A DNA stretch of 64,000 nucleotides from a bacterium (lineage in GTDB: Bacteria; Desulfobacterota; DSWW01). Positions 27,406-36,584 of the stretch are shown here, piece after piece. Made by a program: the position numbers and the translations under genes. A model generated the notes under the pieces. That model made no database searches. It was not told where the DNA came from and saw only the letters and a program-made list of their open reading frames with translations. Position 1 is the first letter of the stretch. The number at the start of each line of letters is the position of its first letter. The DNA lies in contig JANQFG010000135.1 in NCBI GenBank assembly GCA_028277985.1, forward strand, positions 1 through 64,000, written 5' to 3'.

Positions 27406-27424
27406 GTCGAAGGGACCGCATCTC

Positions 27425-30424
27425 ATGGGCACACGGATCGAAGTAGCTATCCGGTCGGAATTCCCCGATCCCCGGGGCAACCGGTTTGTCAAGCGCATTC
27501 AGGACGACTACGGGATCCGCGTCTCCTCCGCCAGGATCCTCGACGTATACCATGTGGACAAAGCCCTGGACCCGGGCGAGATGGAAAAGTGCCGGCGCGA
27601 GTTGTTCACCGACCCGGTCACGCAGGATTCCTCCCTCGGTCCCCTGCCCGGCAAGGCCTTCGACTGGATGATCGAGATCGGCTTCCTGCCCGGGGTCACG
27701 GACAACGTGGGCAATACCTCCCGGGAGGCGATCGAAGATCTCTTGAGCCTCCCATTCCAGCCCGGTGAGTCGGTCTACTCCGCCGAGCAGATTCTTCTCG
27801 AGGGACCTCTGTCCGAAGAGCAGGTTCGGCAGATCGCGTCGATCCGCTACAACCCCCTGATTCAGAGGGCCTGGATTCAGAGCCGCGTGGAGTGGGAAGA
27901 GGACCCGATGGACCGCCGTCTCTATGTGCCCAAGGTCGAGCTCGCCACGAGTCTCGAGATCGGTACGGTCAGCCTGAACGTGGACGAGGACGAGTTGATC
28001 CGTCTTGGAAGAGAGGGGATCCTCGAGCAGGGCGAGGACGGCGCGACCGGCCGACGGGGGCCGCTGGCCCTGGACGTGCCTACCCTGAAGGTCATCCGCG
28101 ACCACTTCAACCGACTCGGGAGAGACCCGACCGATGTGGAGTTGGAGTCGATCGCGCAAACCTGGTCGGAGCACTGCAAGCACAACATCTTCGCGGCCCG
28201 CATCGATGAAATCGACAGCCTGTACAAGACCTATATTCAAGGGGCGACCAAAAAGATTCGCGCCCGGCTGGGCAGCGACGACTGGTGCCTTTCCGTGTTC
28301 CGGGACAATTCCGGGGTCATCCGCCTGAATGAAGACTGGAGCATCTGCTACAAGGTGGAGACCCACAACAGCCCGTCCGCCCTCGATCCCTACGGAGGGG
28401 CCATCACCGGGATCGTCGGCGTGAACCGTGATCCTCTCGGAACCGGCATGGGGGCCCGCCTCATCCTGAACAACTACGGCTTCTGCTTCGGCGATCCGTA
28501 CTACGACGGTGACTCCTATTACCGTCTGCCGGGTCGAGAAGAGGCCATTCTCCATCCAAAGGTGATCTTCGAAGGGGTTCGGGAAGGTGTGGAGCACGGT
28601 GGAAACAAGAGCGGGATCCCAACGGCGTGGGGATTTCTCACCTTCGATGCCCGCTACATGGGAAAACCCCTCGTGTTCGTCGGCACCGTGGGGCTGCTTC
28701 CGGCAACCCTTCATGGCAGCCCTTCTCACGAGAAGGGAGCGCAACCCGGGGACCGGGTCATCATGGCAGGCGGCCGAGTGGGCAAGGACGGTATCCATGG
28801 GGCGACCTTCTCCTCCGAAGCGATGCATGCGGGAAGCCCGGCAACAGCCGTCCAGATCGGGGACCCGATCACCCAGAAGAAGTTGGCGGACGCGCAGATC
28901 GAGATCCGTGATCTAGGACTGTACAACTCGGTAACGGACAACGGGGCAGGAGGGCTTTCCTGCTCGGTGGCGGAAATGGCAAGGGAGTGCGGAGGCTGCC
29001 GGGTCGAGCTCGACCGGGTGCCGATCAAGTATGGAGGCCTCCTGCCGTACGAGACCTGGATCAGTGAGTCGCAGGAACGAATGACTTACGCGGTTCCCCC
29101 GAAGAACGTGGATGCCTTCTGTGACCTGATGCGAAGAAGGGGTGTGGAGGCAACCGTGATCGGGGAGTTCACGGACGACGGTCTTTGCGTCGTCGAGTAT
29201 GACGGCCGCCGAATCATGGATCTGGAGATGGAGTTTCTCCACGAGGGCAACCCTCAGAAGAACTTCGAGACAACCTACTCCGAGCCGGACCATCCGGAAC
29301 CCGAGTTCTCGGAGCCCGAGGATGCGGCCAAGTCCCTGAGACAGATGCTCGGTCGGCTGAACCTCTGCAGCAAGGAGTACGTTGTCCGCCAGTACGACCA
29401 CGAGGTGCAGGCAGGTTCGGTGATCAAGCCGCTGGTGGGGAAATACCAGGACGTGGCCAGCGATGCGGCTGTGGCGCGGCCTCTGCTCGACAGCCCGGAG
29501 GGGATCGCGATCTCCCACAGTCTCTACCCGACCTACGGGGATATCGATCCTTACTGGATGGCCGCCTGTGCGATCGACACGGCGATACGCAACTTGGTGG
29601 TCGTCGGTGCCATGCCGGAAAGGATCGCCCTGCTGGACAACTTCTGCTGGTGCAGCTCGGACGATCCGGAAAGGCTGGGCCAGCTCAAGCGCGCGGCCCG
29701 CGCCTGCTATGACTTTGCCGTGGCCTACGGCACGCCCTTCGTATCGGGCAAAGACAGCATGTACAACGACTTCAAGGGATTCGACGAAAACGACCGGCCC
29801 GTACAGATCTCGGTGCCCCCTACCCTGTTGATCAGCTCGCTCGGCATCCTCGAGGACGTGACCCAGAGCGTCACCCTGGACGCCAAGGCACCCGGAGACC
29901 GGCTCTATCTGCTGGGCACGACCCGGGACGAGTTGGGGGCTTCGGAATACTACGCAATGATGGGCGAAAAACGGACCGGGGAAAGGTTCATCGGAAAGAA
30001 GGTCCCCACCGTTGACGCGGAAAGGAACGCAGGCATCTACCAGGCCCTCCACAAGGCCATCCTGCAGGGGCGGATCTCTGCCGCGGCCAGCCTGGGTCTG
30101 GGAGGCCTTGCCACGGCTGCGTCAAAGATGGCCCTGGCCGGCGACCTCGGCATGGAGATCGATCTTTCCTCCGTGGCGACCGAACCAGGGGATCTCCGCG
30201 CGGACCGGATCCTGTATTCCGAATCTCAGGGACGGATCCTGGTGTCGGTGAGCCCTGCGAACGAAGATGCCTTCCTCGCCCTCTTCGAAGGACTTCCCTG
30301 TCGGCAGATCGGTCGCGTTCTGGACGAGACCGTCCTGAGGATCCGCGGCGTGGAGGGTGGCCTCTACATTGAGGACGGATTGCCGAGTCTTAGGGAGGCT
30401 TACAAGAAGACCCTCTGGTGGTGA
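27425..30424 (+). CDS. purL: Phosphoribosylformylglycinamidine synthase, PurS-PurL fusion type
   Basis: Catalyses the ATP-dependent amidation of FGAR to FGAM in purine synthesis, using ammonia from PurQ. The 999 residues are longer than classic small PurL (about 740) and shorter than PurL with a fused glutaminase (about 1300). The first ~90 residues look PurS-like (IEVAIRSEFPDPRGNRFVKR), and the synthase core has TWSEHCKHNIF, ETHNSPSALDPYGGA, GVNRDPLGTGMGA, VTDNGAGGLSCSV and SGKDSMYND. The glutaminase is separate (purQ, 244 bases downstream across a repeat pair). Confidence 0.95.
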   Translation: MGTRIEVAIRSEFPDPRGNRFVKRIQDDYGIRVSSARILDVYHVDKALDPGEMEKCRRELFTDPVTQDSSLGPLPGKAFDWMIEIGFLPGVTDNVGNTSREAIEDLLSLPFQPGESVYSAEQILLEGPLSEEQVRQIASIRYNPLIQRAWIQSRVEWEEDPMDRRLYVPKVELATSLEIGTVSLNVDEDELIRLGREGILEQGEDGATGRRGPLALDVPTLKVIRDHFNRLGRDPTDVELESIAQTWSEHCKHNIFAARIDEIDSLYKTYIQGATKKIRARLGSDDWCLSVFRDNSGVIRLNEDWSICYKVETHNSPSALDPYGGAITGIVGVNRDPLGTGMGARLILNNYGFCFGDPYYDGDSYYRLPGREEAILHPKVIFEGVREGVEHGGNKSGIPTAWGFLTFDARYMGKPLVFVGTVGLLPATLHGSPSHEKGAQPGDRVIMAGGRVGKDGIHGATFSSEAMHAGSPATAVQIGDPITQKKLADAQIEIRDLGLYNSVTDNGAGGLSCSVAEMARECGGCRVELDRVPIKYGGLLPYETWISESQERMTYAVPPKNVDAFCDLMRRRGVEATVIGEFTDDGLCVVEYDGRRIMDLEMEFLHEGNPQKNFETTYSEPDHPEPEFSEPEDAAKSLRQMLGRLNLCSKEYVVRQYDHEVQAGSVIKPLVGKYQDVASDAAVARPLLDSPEGIAISHSLYPTYGDIDPYWMAACAIDTAIRNLVVVGAMPERIALLDNFCWCSSDDPERLGQLKRAARACYDFAVAYGTPFVSGKDSMYNDFKGFDENDRPVQISVPPTLLISSLGILEDVTQSVTLDAKAPGDRLYLLGTTRDELGASEYYAMMGEKRTGERFIGKKVPTVDAERNAGIYQALHKAILQGRISAAASLGLGGLATAASKMALAGDLGMEIDLSSVATEPGDLRADRILYSESQGRILVSVSPANEDAFLALFEGLPCRQIGRVLDETVLRIRGVEGGLYIEDGLPSLREAYKKTLWW

Positions 30425-30429
30425 CGAAG

Positions 30430-30634
30430 AAGGCGAAGGGCTAAAGGGCAAAGGCGAAAGGGGTGGAAGAATTCTTGAAGAGGGAATCTTGCGGGTGAAC
30501 GGGAAAAGGGGCAGTACTCGCGCAACCCCGGCTGGCGGATTGGAGGCGGCGGGCCTTGTCATGTCTCATTCTTCAGTACTTCATCCGCCCCCTTCGCCTT
30601 TCGCCTTTTCCCTTTCGCCTCCAAAGACAGGAAC
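30430..30634. repeat. Inverted pair of AAAGGGC-type repeats between purL and purQ
   Basis: A purine-rich array (about 30430-30461, units like GGCAAAGGCGAAAGG) is mirrored by a pyrimidine-rich array (about 30594-30634, units like CTTTCGCCTTTTCCC). The two are imperfect inverted copies around about 130 bases without a gene, so the element is MITE-like and could form a long hairpin in the purL-purQ message. Confidence 0.75.
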
Positions 30635-30668
30635 GGACTGTAACAAAGAGGCCTGAGGGCGAGAAACC

Positions 30669-31478
30669 ATGGCTACTCCACGAGCGCTCGTGCTGACAGG
30701 ATACGGAATCAACTGCGACTGGGAAACGGCCTTTGCCTTCGAGAAGGCGGGCGCGGAGGCCCGGAGGGTGCATGTCAACGACCTGATCGACGGGCACGAC
30801 AGCCTGGACCGATACCAGATCCTCTCCTTTCCGGGCGGCTTCTCGTACGGGGACGACATTTCTTCCGGCAAGGTCCTGGCCAATCGCGTGAAGACCCACC
30901 TGGCCGAGGGGATTCGGCGGTTCATCGACAAGGGTGGCCTGGTCATCGGCATCTGCAACGGGTTTCAGGTGGTCGTCAAGTACGGGCTCCTCGGGTCGCC
31001 GGAAGGGCCGATCGAAGAACAGAAATCCACGCTGACCAACAACGACTCGAGCCGCTACGAAGACCGATGGGTTCACCTTCGTCCGGAAAACGGCCGGTGC
31101 GTTTTTACACGGGGAATCGACAGGCTCTATCTGCCCGTGGCTCACGGGGAAGGCAAGTTCTTCACCGACCCGAAGACCCTGGAAGGCCTCGAGAAGGCCG
31201 GCTGTGTGGTGCTGCGCTACGCAGACGAGGAGGGGCAACCGGCCGGCGGACGATTCCCCTTGAATCCGAACGGATCGCAGAACGACATCGCCGGTATCTG
31301 CGACCCATCGGGGCGGGTCTTCGGGCTCATGCCCCACCCGGAGAGGCACCTGCACTTCACGCAGCATCCTCTGTGGCCCCGAATCGCAGACGCATACCGT
31401 AGGGAAGCAAGGCCCCTGCCCGAGGAGGGGGACGGCATGGCCATCTTCCGAAACGCGGTCACGTACTTCACCGACTGA
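30669..31478 (+). CDS. purQ: Phosphoribosylformylglycinamidine synthase, glutaminase subunit
   Basis: Class I glutamine amidotransferase supplying ammonia to PurL. The 269 residues carry the nucleophile Cys in VIGICNGFQ (C96) and the His/Glu pair in MPHPERHLHF, with the oxyanion strand FPGGFSYGDDISSG. It is longer than the common ~225-residue PurQ, matching the long form that accompanies the PurS-PurL fusion. GAGGGCGAG before the ATG is a fair ribosome site. The transporter operon follows after 30 bases. Confidence 0.95.
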   Translation: MATPRALVLTGYGINCDWETAFAFEKAGAEARRVHVNDLIDGHDSLDRYQILSFPGGFSYGDDISSGKVLANRVKTHLAEGIRRFIDKGGLVIGICNGFQVVVKYGLLGSPEGPIEEQKSTLTNNDSSRYEDRWVHLRPENGRCVFTRGIDRLYLPVAHGEGKFFTDPKTLEGLEKAGCVVLRYADEEGQPAGGRFPLNPNGSQNDIAGICDPSGRVFGLMPHPERHLHFTQHPLWPRIADAYRREARPLPEEGDGMAIFRNAVTYFTD

Positions 31479-31508
31479 GAGCTTCTTGCAGGAGCGAGAG
31501 GAGACAGG

Positions 31509-33737
31509 TTGAAGGGGTCAGGGATCAGGGACCGGGGATCAGAGTGGGTTGCCCTCGCCCTTCTCTTGATCGCCCTGGCAGGCTGCACGAACAATCCATA
31601 CCGCCCTTCGGAAAAGGGCGAGAATTACCTCTACACCACCTTTCGCGAGCCACCCAAACACCTGGACCCGGCTGTTTCGTATTCCTCGGACGAGTACGAT
31701 CTCATCCTTCAAATCTACGAACCCCCTTTGCAGTACCATTACCTGAAGCGACCGTATGAGCTTTCGCCTCTCACGGCCGAAGAGGTGCCTGCTCCGGTGT
31801 ATTACGACCGGAAAGGAGACCGGCTCCAGGGAGACCCGCCTTCCGAGGAAGTCGCAAAGGCGGTCTACACGATCCGCATTCGGCCCGGAATCCTCTACCA
31901 GGAACATCCCGCTTTCGCAGTGGATGCAGAGGGGCGACTCCTCTACCACGACCTGACGGAAGAGCGGGTCAGGGGATTCAAGGATGTGGGGGACTTCCCG
32001 AGAACAGGGACCCGTGAACTGACCGCAGCGGATTATGTCTACCAGATCAAGCGGCTCGCCCACCCGAAACTCGAATGCCCCCTTTACAGCACCATGGCCA
32101 AGTACATCTTGGGACTCGACGAACTGGCACAGACCCTTTCGGGCGAGCTCAGCCGGATCCGCACAGAGAGGCGGCAGGCGAAAGGGGCCCTGTACAACCA
32201 GGAGAAGGATGAGCGTGAGGACCCGATCTTGCTCGATCTCGACGCCTTCCCGCTGGCCGGGGCGAGTGTGGTGGACCGCTACACCTATCGGATCGTCCTG
32301 AAACGGAAATACCCTCAGTTCGTCTACTGGCTGGCCATGCCCTTCTTTGCGCCCGTACCCCGCGAGGTGGATCAGTTCTACGAGCAAGCGCCTCTCATCG
32401 CACGAAACTTGAAGCTCGACAACCGTCCCGTGGGCACCGGGCCCTATGTGCTGGAAACGTTCCTCCCGAACAAAGAGATCGTGCTGGCTCGAAACAAGAA
32501 CTTCCATGAAGAATCGTACCCGGAAGAAGGCGACCCGGGAGACCGGGCCCTCGGGCTCTTGGAAGATGCGGGCAAGAGGCTCCCCTTCATCGAAAGGGTC
32601 ATCCACAAGCAGGAAAAGGAGGCGATCCCTCGGTGGAACAAATTCCTCCAAGGCTACTACGACACCTCCGGGATCATGAACGAGGTCTTTGATCAGGCCG
32701 TTCAGATGAGCAGCGAAGGGGACATCGGTCTTTCGGACTCGATGCAGGACAGGGGGATCCGGCTCCTGAAGACCGTGACCACCGTCACGTATTATTTCGC
32801 CTTCAACATGCTGGACGACGTAGTGGGGGGGTACACACCGGAGAAACAGAAGCTCCGCAGGGCGATCTCGATCGCCGTCGACATGGAGGAGTGGGTTCAA
32901 ATCTTCGACAACGGCCGCGGAATTCCGGCCCAGGATATCCTGCCGCCGGGCATATTCGGTCGCCGGCAGGGCAGCGAAGGCGTCAACGAGTTCGTGTATG
33001 CGTGGGACCCGAAAGGTCAGAAACCCAAGAGGCGATCCATCGAAGAGGCAAAACGGCTCCTGGCTGAGGCGGGCTACCCGGGTGGAAAGGACCGAGACGG
33101 GAATCCCCTGGTCGTCCATTTCGACACGAACTGGACCGGCGCATGGGCCAAACCCAGGATCGATTGGCTGAGAAAGCAATTCAAGAAGCTCGACATGGAC
33201 CTCCAGATCCGACCGACCGACTACAACCGGTTTCGTGACAAGGTCAAGAAGGGGAACTTCCAGATTCTCTTCTGGGGATGGCACGCGGACTACCCGGACC
33301 CGGAGAACTTCCTGTTCCTGCTCTACGGGCCGAACGGAAAGGCGAAACACGGCGGCGAGAATGCAGCGAACTACAGCAGCCCCGCCTTCGACGCATTCTT
33401 CCGACAGATGGAATCCATGCAGAACAACGAGGAGCGTCTGCGAATCATCGACGAGATGCTCGAGATCGCGCAGCGGGATGCCCCCCTGATCTGGGGTTAT
33501 CATCCAGTGGCCTTCGGCCTGTATCACGAATGGTACGGAAATGCCAAGCCCATGACGATCGGCGGCGGAACACTCAAATACAAACGGATCGACCCCGAAC
33601 TTCGTGAAACGCAGCGGGAGGCCTGGAACCGGCCGATCCTCTGGCCGGTTGTCGCCTTCTTCGCCGTCCTCTTCCTGACCGCTCTGCCCGCCGCGGTTGC
33701 AGCCTGGTCACGCCAACGCAGGAGTGACTTGCCATGA
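31509..33737 (+). CDS. Peptide/solute-binding lipoprotein of an ABC transporter (family 5)
   Basis: Extracytoplasmic binding protein for oligopeptides or similar solutes. The 742 residues (usual 500-600) start with a lipoprotein signal (VALALLLIALAGC, lipobox Cys about residue 26). Family 5 features follow: EPPKHLDPAVSYSSDEYDL, a PVGTGPYVL segment near residue 310, and the late DYPDPENFLF. The TTG start lies at the edge of a GGGATCA heptad array, so residues 2-13 are encoded by the repeat; no other start gives a complete signal peptide. It overlaps the permease gene by ATGA. Confidence 0.9.
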   Translation: MKGSGIRDRGSEWVALALLLIALAGCTNNPYRPSEKGENYLYTTFREPPKHLDPAVSYSSDEYDLILQIYEPPLQYHYLKRPYELSPLTAEEVPAPVYYDRKGDRLQGDPPSEEVAKAVYTIRIRPGILYQEHPAFAVDAEGRLLYHDLTEERVRGFKDVGDFPRTGTRELTAADYVYQIKRLAHPKLECPLYSTMAKYILGLDELAQTLSGELSRIRTERRQAKGALYNQEKDEREDPILLDLDAFPLAGASVVDRYTYRIVLKRKYPQFVYWLAMPFFAPVPREVDQFYEQAPLIARNLKLDNRPVGTGPYVLETFLPNKEIVLARNKNFHEESYPEEGDPGDRALGLLEDAGKRLPFIERVIHKQEKEAIPRWNKFLQGYYDTSGIMNEVFDQAVQMSSEGDIGLSDSMQDRGIRLLKTVTTVTYYFAFNMLDDVVGGYTPEKQKLRRAISIAVDMEEWVQIFDNGRGIPAQDILPPGIFGRRQGSEGVNEFVYAWDPKGQKPKRRSIEEAKRLLAEAGYPGGKDRDGNPLVVHFDTNWTGAWAKPRIDWLRKQFKKLDMDLQIRPTDYNRFRDKVKKGNFQILFWGWHADYPDPENFLFLLYGPNGKAKHGGENAANYSSPAFDAFFRQMESMQNNEERLRIIDEMLEIAQRDAPLIWGYHPVAFGLYHEWYGNAKPMTIGGGTLKYKRIDPELRETQREAWNRPILWPVVAFFAVLFLTALPAAVAAWSRQRRSDLP
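31514..31542 (+). repeat. GGGATCA-type heptad repeat, copy 2 (coding)
   Basis: Same family as 1849-1880. Here the array is translated as the n-region of the lipoprotein signal peptide. Confidence 0.8.
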
Positions 33738-35044
33738 CCGCCTACGTGATTCGAAGGATACTCTATGCGGTCCCGATCGTGATCGGCGTCAACCTGATCA
33801 CCTTCGCCCTTTTCTTCTTCGTGAACACCCCGGACGACATGGCCCGTGCACACCTCGGCGCAAAGCGCGTCACCGAAGAGCAGATCTCGCGATGGAAACG
33901 AGAGCGAGGATATCAATTCCCCTACTTCTACAACGACGGCTGGTCCGAGACCGAGGTCCGTCAGGTGAGCGGGGAAGAGGTGCCGGTGCGCCTGCCTGCC
34001 CGGCGGGCGGGGGAGTACCGGCTGCGGCTCGAGGTTCCGAGCCCGGACAAGGGAATCCTGGAAATCGAGATCGGCACAGACGAGACCGCCCGTATCCGGC
34101 TTCACGGCCGAACCGAACAGGAGAGGCTCCGCATCGACCTTTCGGCCCTGAATCAGGAACCGATCCGATTCAGCATCGAGCCTCTCGAGGGGGAGTACCA
34201 TTCTCTAGAAATGTCATTCCGTCCGTCCGAGGGAGCCCCGCTGGCCGTGGTCCGCTTGGACTTCCTGGAGGATCTCACCCCTCTTGCAAGCCTGACCGAG
34301 ACCATCTTCTGGAAGAAATCGATCCAGCTTCTCTTTTTCCAGTTCGGGGTTTCGGATGACGGCCGCAACATCGGAGAGGAAATCCGAAAGCGTATCAAGC
34401 CGAGTCTTGCCGTGACCATCCCGATCTTCCTGATCGGCCTGATGGTGAACATCACCGTTGCGGGCATCCTGGCCTTCTACCGGGGAACCTACCTCGACTT
34501 CTGGGGTGTGGTGACCTGCGTGATCATGATGTCCGTATCGATCCTGTTCTATGTGATCGGCGGACAGTGGCTCCTGGGCAAGACCTTGCGGCTCGTGCCC
34601 GTGTCGGGCTACGACACCGGCATCTATGCCGCCAAATTCGTTCTTCTGCCCGTGGTGATCGGCATCATCGGCGGGATCGGAAACGGGGTGCGCTGGTACC
34701 GGACCATCTACCTGGAAGAGATGGGCAAGGACTACGTCCGCACGGCCCGGGCCAAGGGGCTGCCCGAGTCGGTTGTCCTGTACAAGCACACGCTCAAGAA
34801 CGCGATGATCCCGATCCTGACGGCCGTGGTAGTCGCCATTCCTTTTCTGTTCATCGGAAGCCTCGTGCTCGAATCCTTCTTCGCGATCCCGGGCATGGGC
34901 AGCTTCACCCTCGAGGCGATCCAGCGCCAGGACTTCGCGGTGGTCCAGGCCATGGTCTTTCTGGGATCGGTGCTCTACATCCTTGGGCTGATCATGACCG
35001 ATATATCCTACACCCTGGTGGATCCGAGGATCCGGTTGGAGTGA
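33734..35044 (+). CDS. Peptide ABC transporter permease (OppB/DppB-like) with inserted external domain
   Basis: Inner-membrane permease subunit, 436 residues against about 310-340 in typical OppB. The first span (RRILYAVPIVIGVNLITFAL) is followed by an inserted region of about 150 residues, beta-rich and polar (GEEVPVRLPARRAGEYRLRL, GILEIEIGTDETARIRLHGR), that should face the periplasm. The usual spans and the EAA loop (YVRTARAKGLPESVVLYKH) follow. It is translationally coupled to the binding protein (ATGA overlap) and lies 4 bases before the second permease gene. Confidence 0.9.
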   Translation: MTAYVIRRILYAVPIVIGVNLITFALFFFVNTPDDMARAHLGAKRVTEEQISRWKRERGYQFPYFYNDGWSETEVRQVSGEEVPVRLPARRAGEYRLRLEVPSPDKGILEIEIGTDETARIRLHGRTEQERLRIDLSALNQEPIRFSIEPLEGEYHSLEMSFRPSEGAPLAVVRLDFLEDLTPLASLTETIFWKKSIQLLFFQFGVSDDGRNIGEEIRKRIKPSLAVTIPIFLIGLMVNITVAGILAFYRGTYLDFWGVVTCVIMMSVSILFYVIGGQWLLGKTLRLVPVSGYDTGIYAAKFVLLPVVIGIIGGIGNGVRWYRTIYLEEMGKDYVRTARAKGLPESVVLYKHTLKNAMIPILTAVVVAIPFLFIGSLVLESFFAIPGMGSFTLEAIQRQDFAVVQAMVFLGSVLYILGLIMTDISYTLVDPRIRLE

Positions 35045-35048
35045 GCGA

Positions 35049-36464
35049 ATGATTCGTGCGGCTTTTGAGAGCTTCCGCCTCGTCTTTCTCCCGACGGATC
35101 TCCTCCTGTTTCTTCTCCTGGTTTCCATGGTCGGCTTTCTTCTGTATGCCCGCAAACGGGAATACTACCGGGTCGCCTGGCGCCAGATCTCGGCCAGGCC
35201 TCTCGCGATGATCTGTATGGGCATTTGCCTGCTCTACGCCTCGGTCGCACTGCTCGATTCGGTGCGCTACCAGAAGCGGGCTCTTTCCGTCGACGGGAAA
35301 CGACAGAAGACCGAGCAGGGCGAGCCTGTCTACAGGCCCGAGGTCCTCACCCTGCTCGATGCGCTCTGCTCAGGACTGCGGGCACGCACGGAAAAAACAT
35401 TTTCAGCACCCTTTGCCATCCACCAGTTCACCAAGGAAACGGTCGAGCTTCCGGACGGCCGGACAATCCGAGGTTACCCGAGGCTCATGTATGGCGGCGC
35501 ATCGCTTACAAACCCGGAAGAGAAATGGCGGCGGGTTGCCGGGCTCGCCCTCGAGGGACTGCTGATCGGGATCGGTATGGGTGTGACACTGATCCTTCTG
35601 ACGATAGGCTGGTTTACCGCGCGCAGCCGTGCCTCACAGAAGCGGACCCACGAAAGGCCTGTGTATTCCGGGCTCCGGGCCGGCGGGTTCCTTGCGGCGG
35701 TGGCGGTTCTCGGAGCGGTCCTCGCGAGTTTGTCCACGGAGTATCACGTTTTCGGCACCGACCAGGTCGGCCAGGACGTGCTCTATCGTTCGCTCAAGGG
35801 CTGTCGTGTCGGCCTGGTCGTGGGGACCCTGACGACCCTGATCTCTACCCCCCTGGCCATCCTTTTCGGGGTCACAGCCGGATACCTGGGCGGTCGGATC
35901 GACGACATCATTCAATACATCTACACCACCCTCTCCTCGATCCCGAGCATCCTGCTCATCGCCGCCGCCATGCTGATCGTAACAAGCCGGCTCGAGGGGC
36001 AGCAGGCAGCCATCGCCTCCGACACCCGGCTCCTGTGGCTATGCGTGGTTCTGGGGATCGGCAGCTGGACCGGTCTCTGCCGCCTCCTGAGGGGAGAGAC
36101 ACTCAAAGTACGAGAAAACGAGTACGTCGAAGCGGCAGAGGCCTTTGGCGTAAGCCGTGTGGAAATCATGATGCGTCACCTCCTTCCGAACGTAATGCAC
36201 ATCGTGTTGATCTCGATCATCCTGGGCTTCAGTGGTCTCGTCCTGGCAGAGGCGGTGCTCGCATATGTCGGTATCGGGGTGGACCCCTCCATGGAGAGCT
36301 GGGGAAACATGATCAATGCAGCCCGTCTGGACATTTCACGGGACCCTGTCGTCTGGTGGAATCTGTTGGCCGCGTTCGTTTTCATGTTCGGGCTGGTTCT
36401 GCCGGCGAACATCTTTGGAGACGCGGTGCGGGATGCACTCGACCCAAGGCTGAAGACAGAGTAA
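35049..36464 (+). CDS. Peptide ABC transporter permease (OppC/DppC-like) with enlarged N-terminal half
   Basis: Second permease subunit, 471 residues (typical about 300). Two N-terminal spans and an extra region with PDGRTIRGYPRLMYGG precede the conserved permease core: GTDQVGQDVLYRSLKG, the GYLGGRIDDIIQY span region and the EAA loop EYVEAAEAFGVSRVEIMMRH. A late span contains the LAEAVLAYVGIGVDPSMESWG motif typical of OppC. The enlarged half matches the enlarged OppB next door, which suggests co-evolved external parts. A 120-base gap separates it from the ATPase gene. Confidence 0.9.
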   Translation: MIRAAFESFRLVFLPTDLLLFLLLVSMVGFLLYARKREYYRVAWRQISARPLAMICMGICLLYASVALLDSVRYQKRALSVDGKRQKTEQGEPVYRPEVLTLLDALCSGLRARTEKTFSAPFAIHQFTKETVELPDGRTIRGYPRLMYGGASLTNPEEKWRRVAGLALEGLLIGIGMGVTLILLTIGWFTARSRASQKRTHERPVYSGLRAGGFLAAVAVLGAVLASLSTEYHVFGTDQVGQDVLYRSLKGCRVGLVVGTLTTLISTPLAILFGVTAGYLGGRIDDIIQYIYTTLSSIPSILLIAAAMLIVTSRLEGQQAAIASDTRLLWLCVVLGIGSWTGLCRLLRGETLKVRENEYVEAAEAFGVSRVEIMMRHLLPNVMHIVLISIILGFSGLVLAEAVLAYVGIGVDPSMESWGNMINAARLDISRDPVVWWNLLAAFVFMFGLVLPANIFGDAVRDALDPRLKTE

Positions 36465-36584
36465 GACAATCACGGGAGATTGCGAGGAGCCAAAGGCGAC
36501 GAAGCAACCTCCGAGCATCACGTAGGAAAAGGGTCAGGCTCCTAGTAGCGGGGTGTCCCGTTGACAATCGAGGCGAGAGATCGG

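Noticed and set aside
27395..28828. Long open frame antisense to purL (and similar ones opposite the sirtuin, the peptide-binding protein, Lon and PBP1A genes)
   Set aside because: These mirror the codon pattern of G+C-rich genes on the other strand, have low-complexity translations and match no family.
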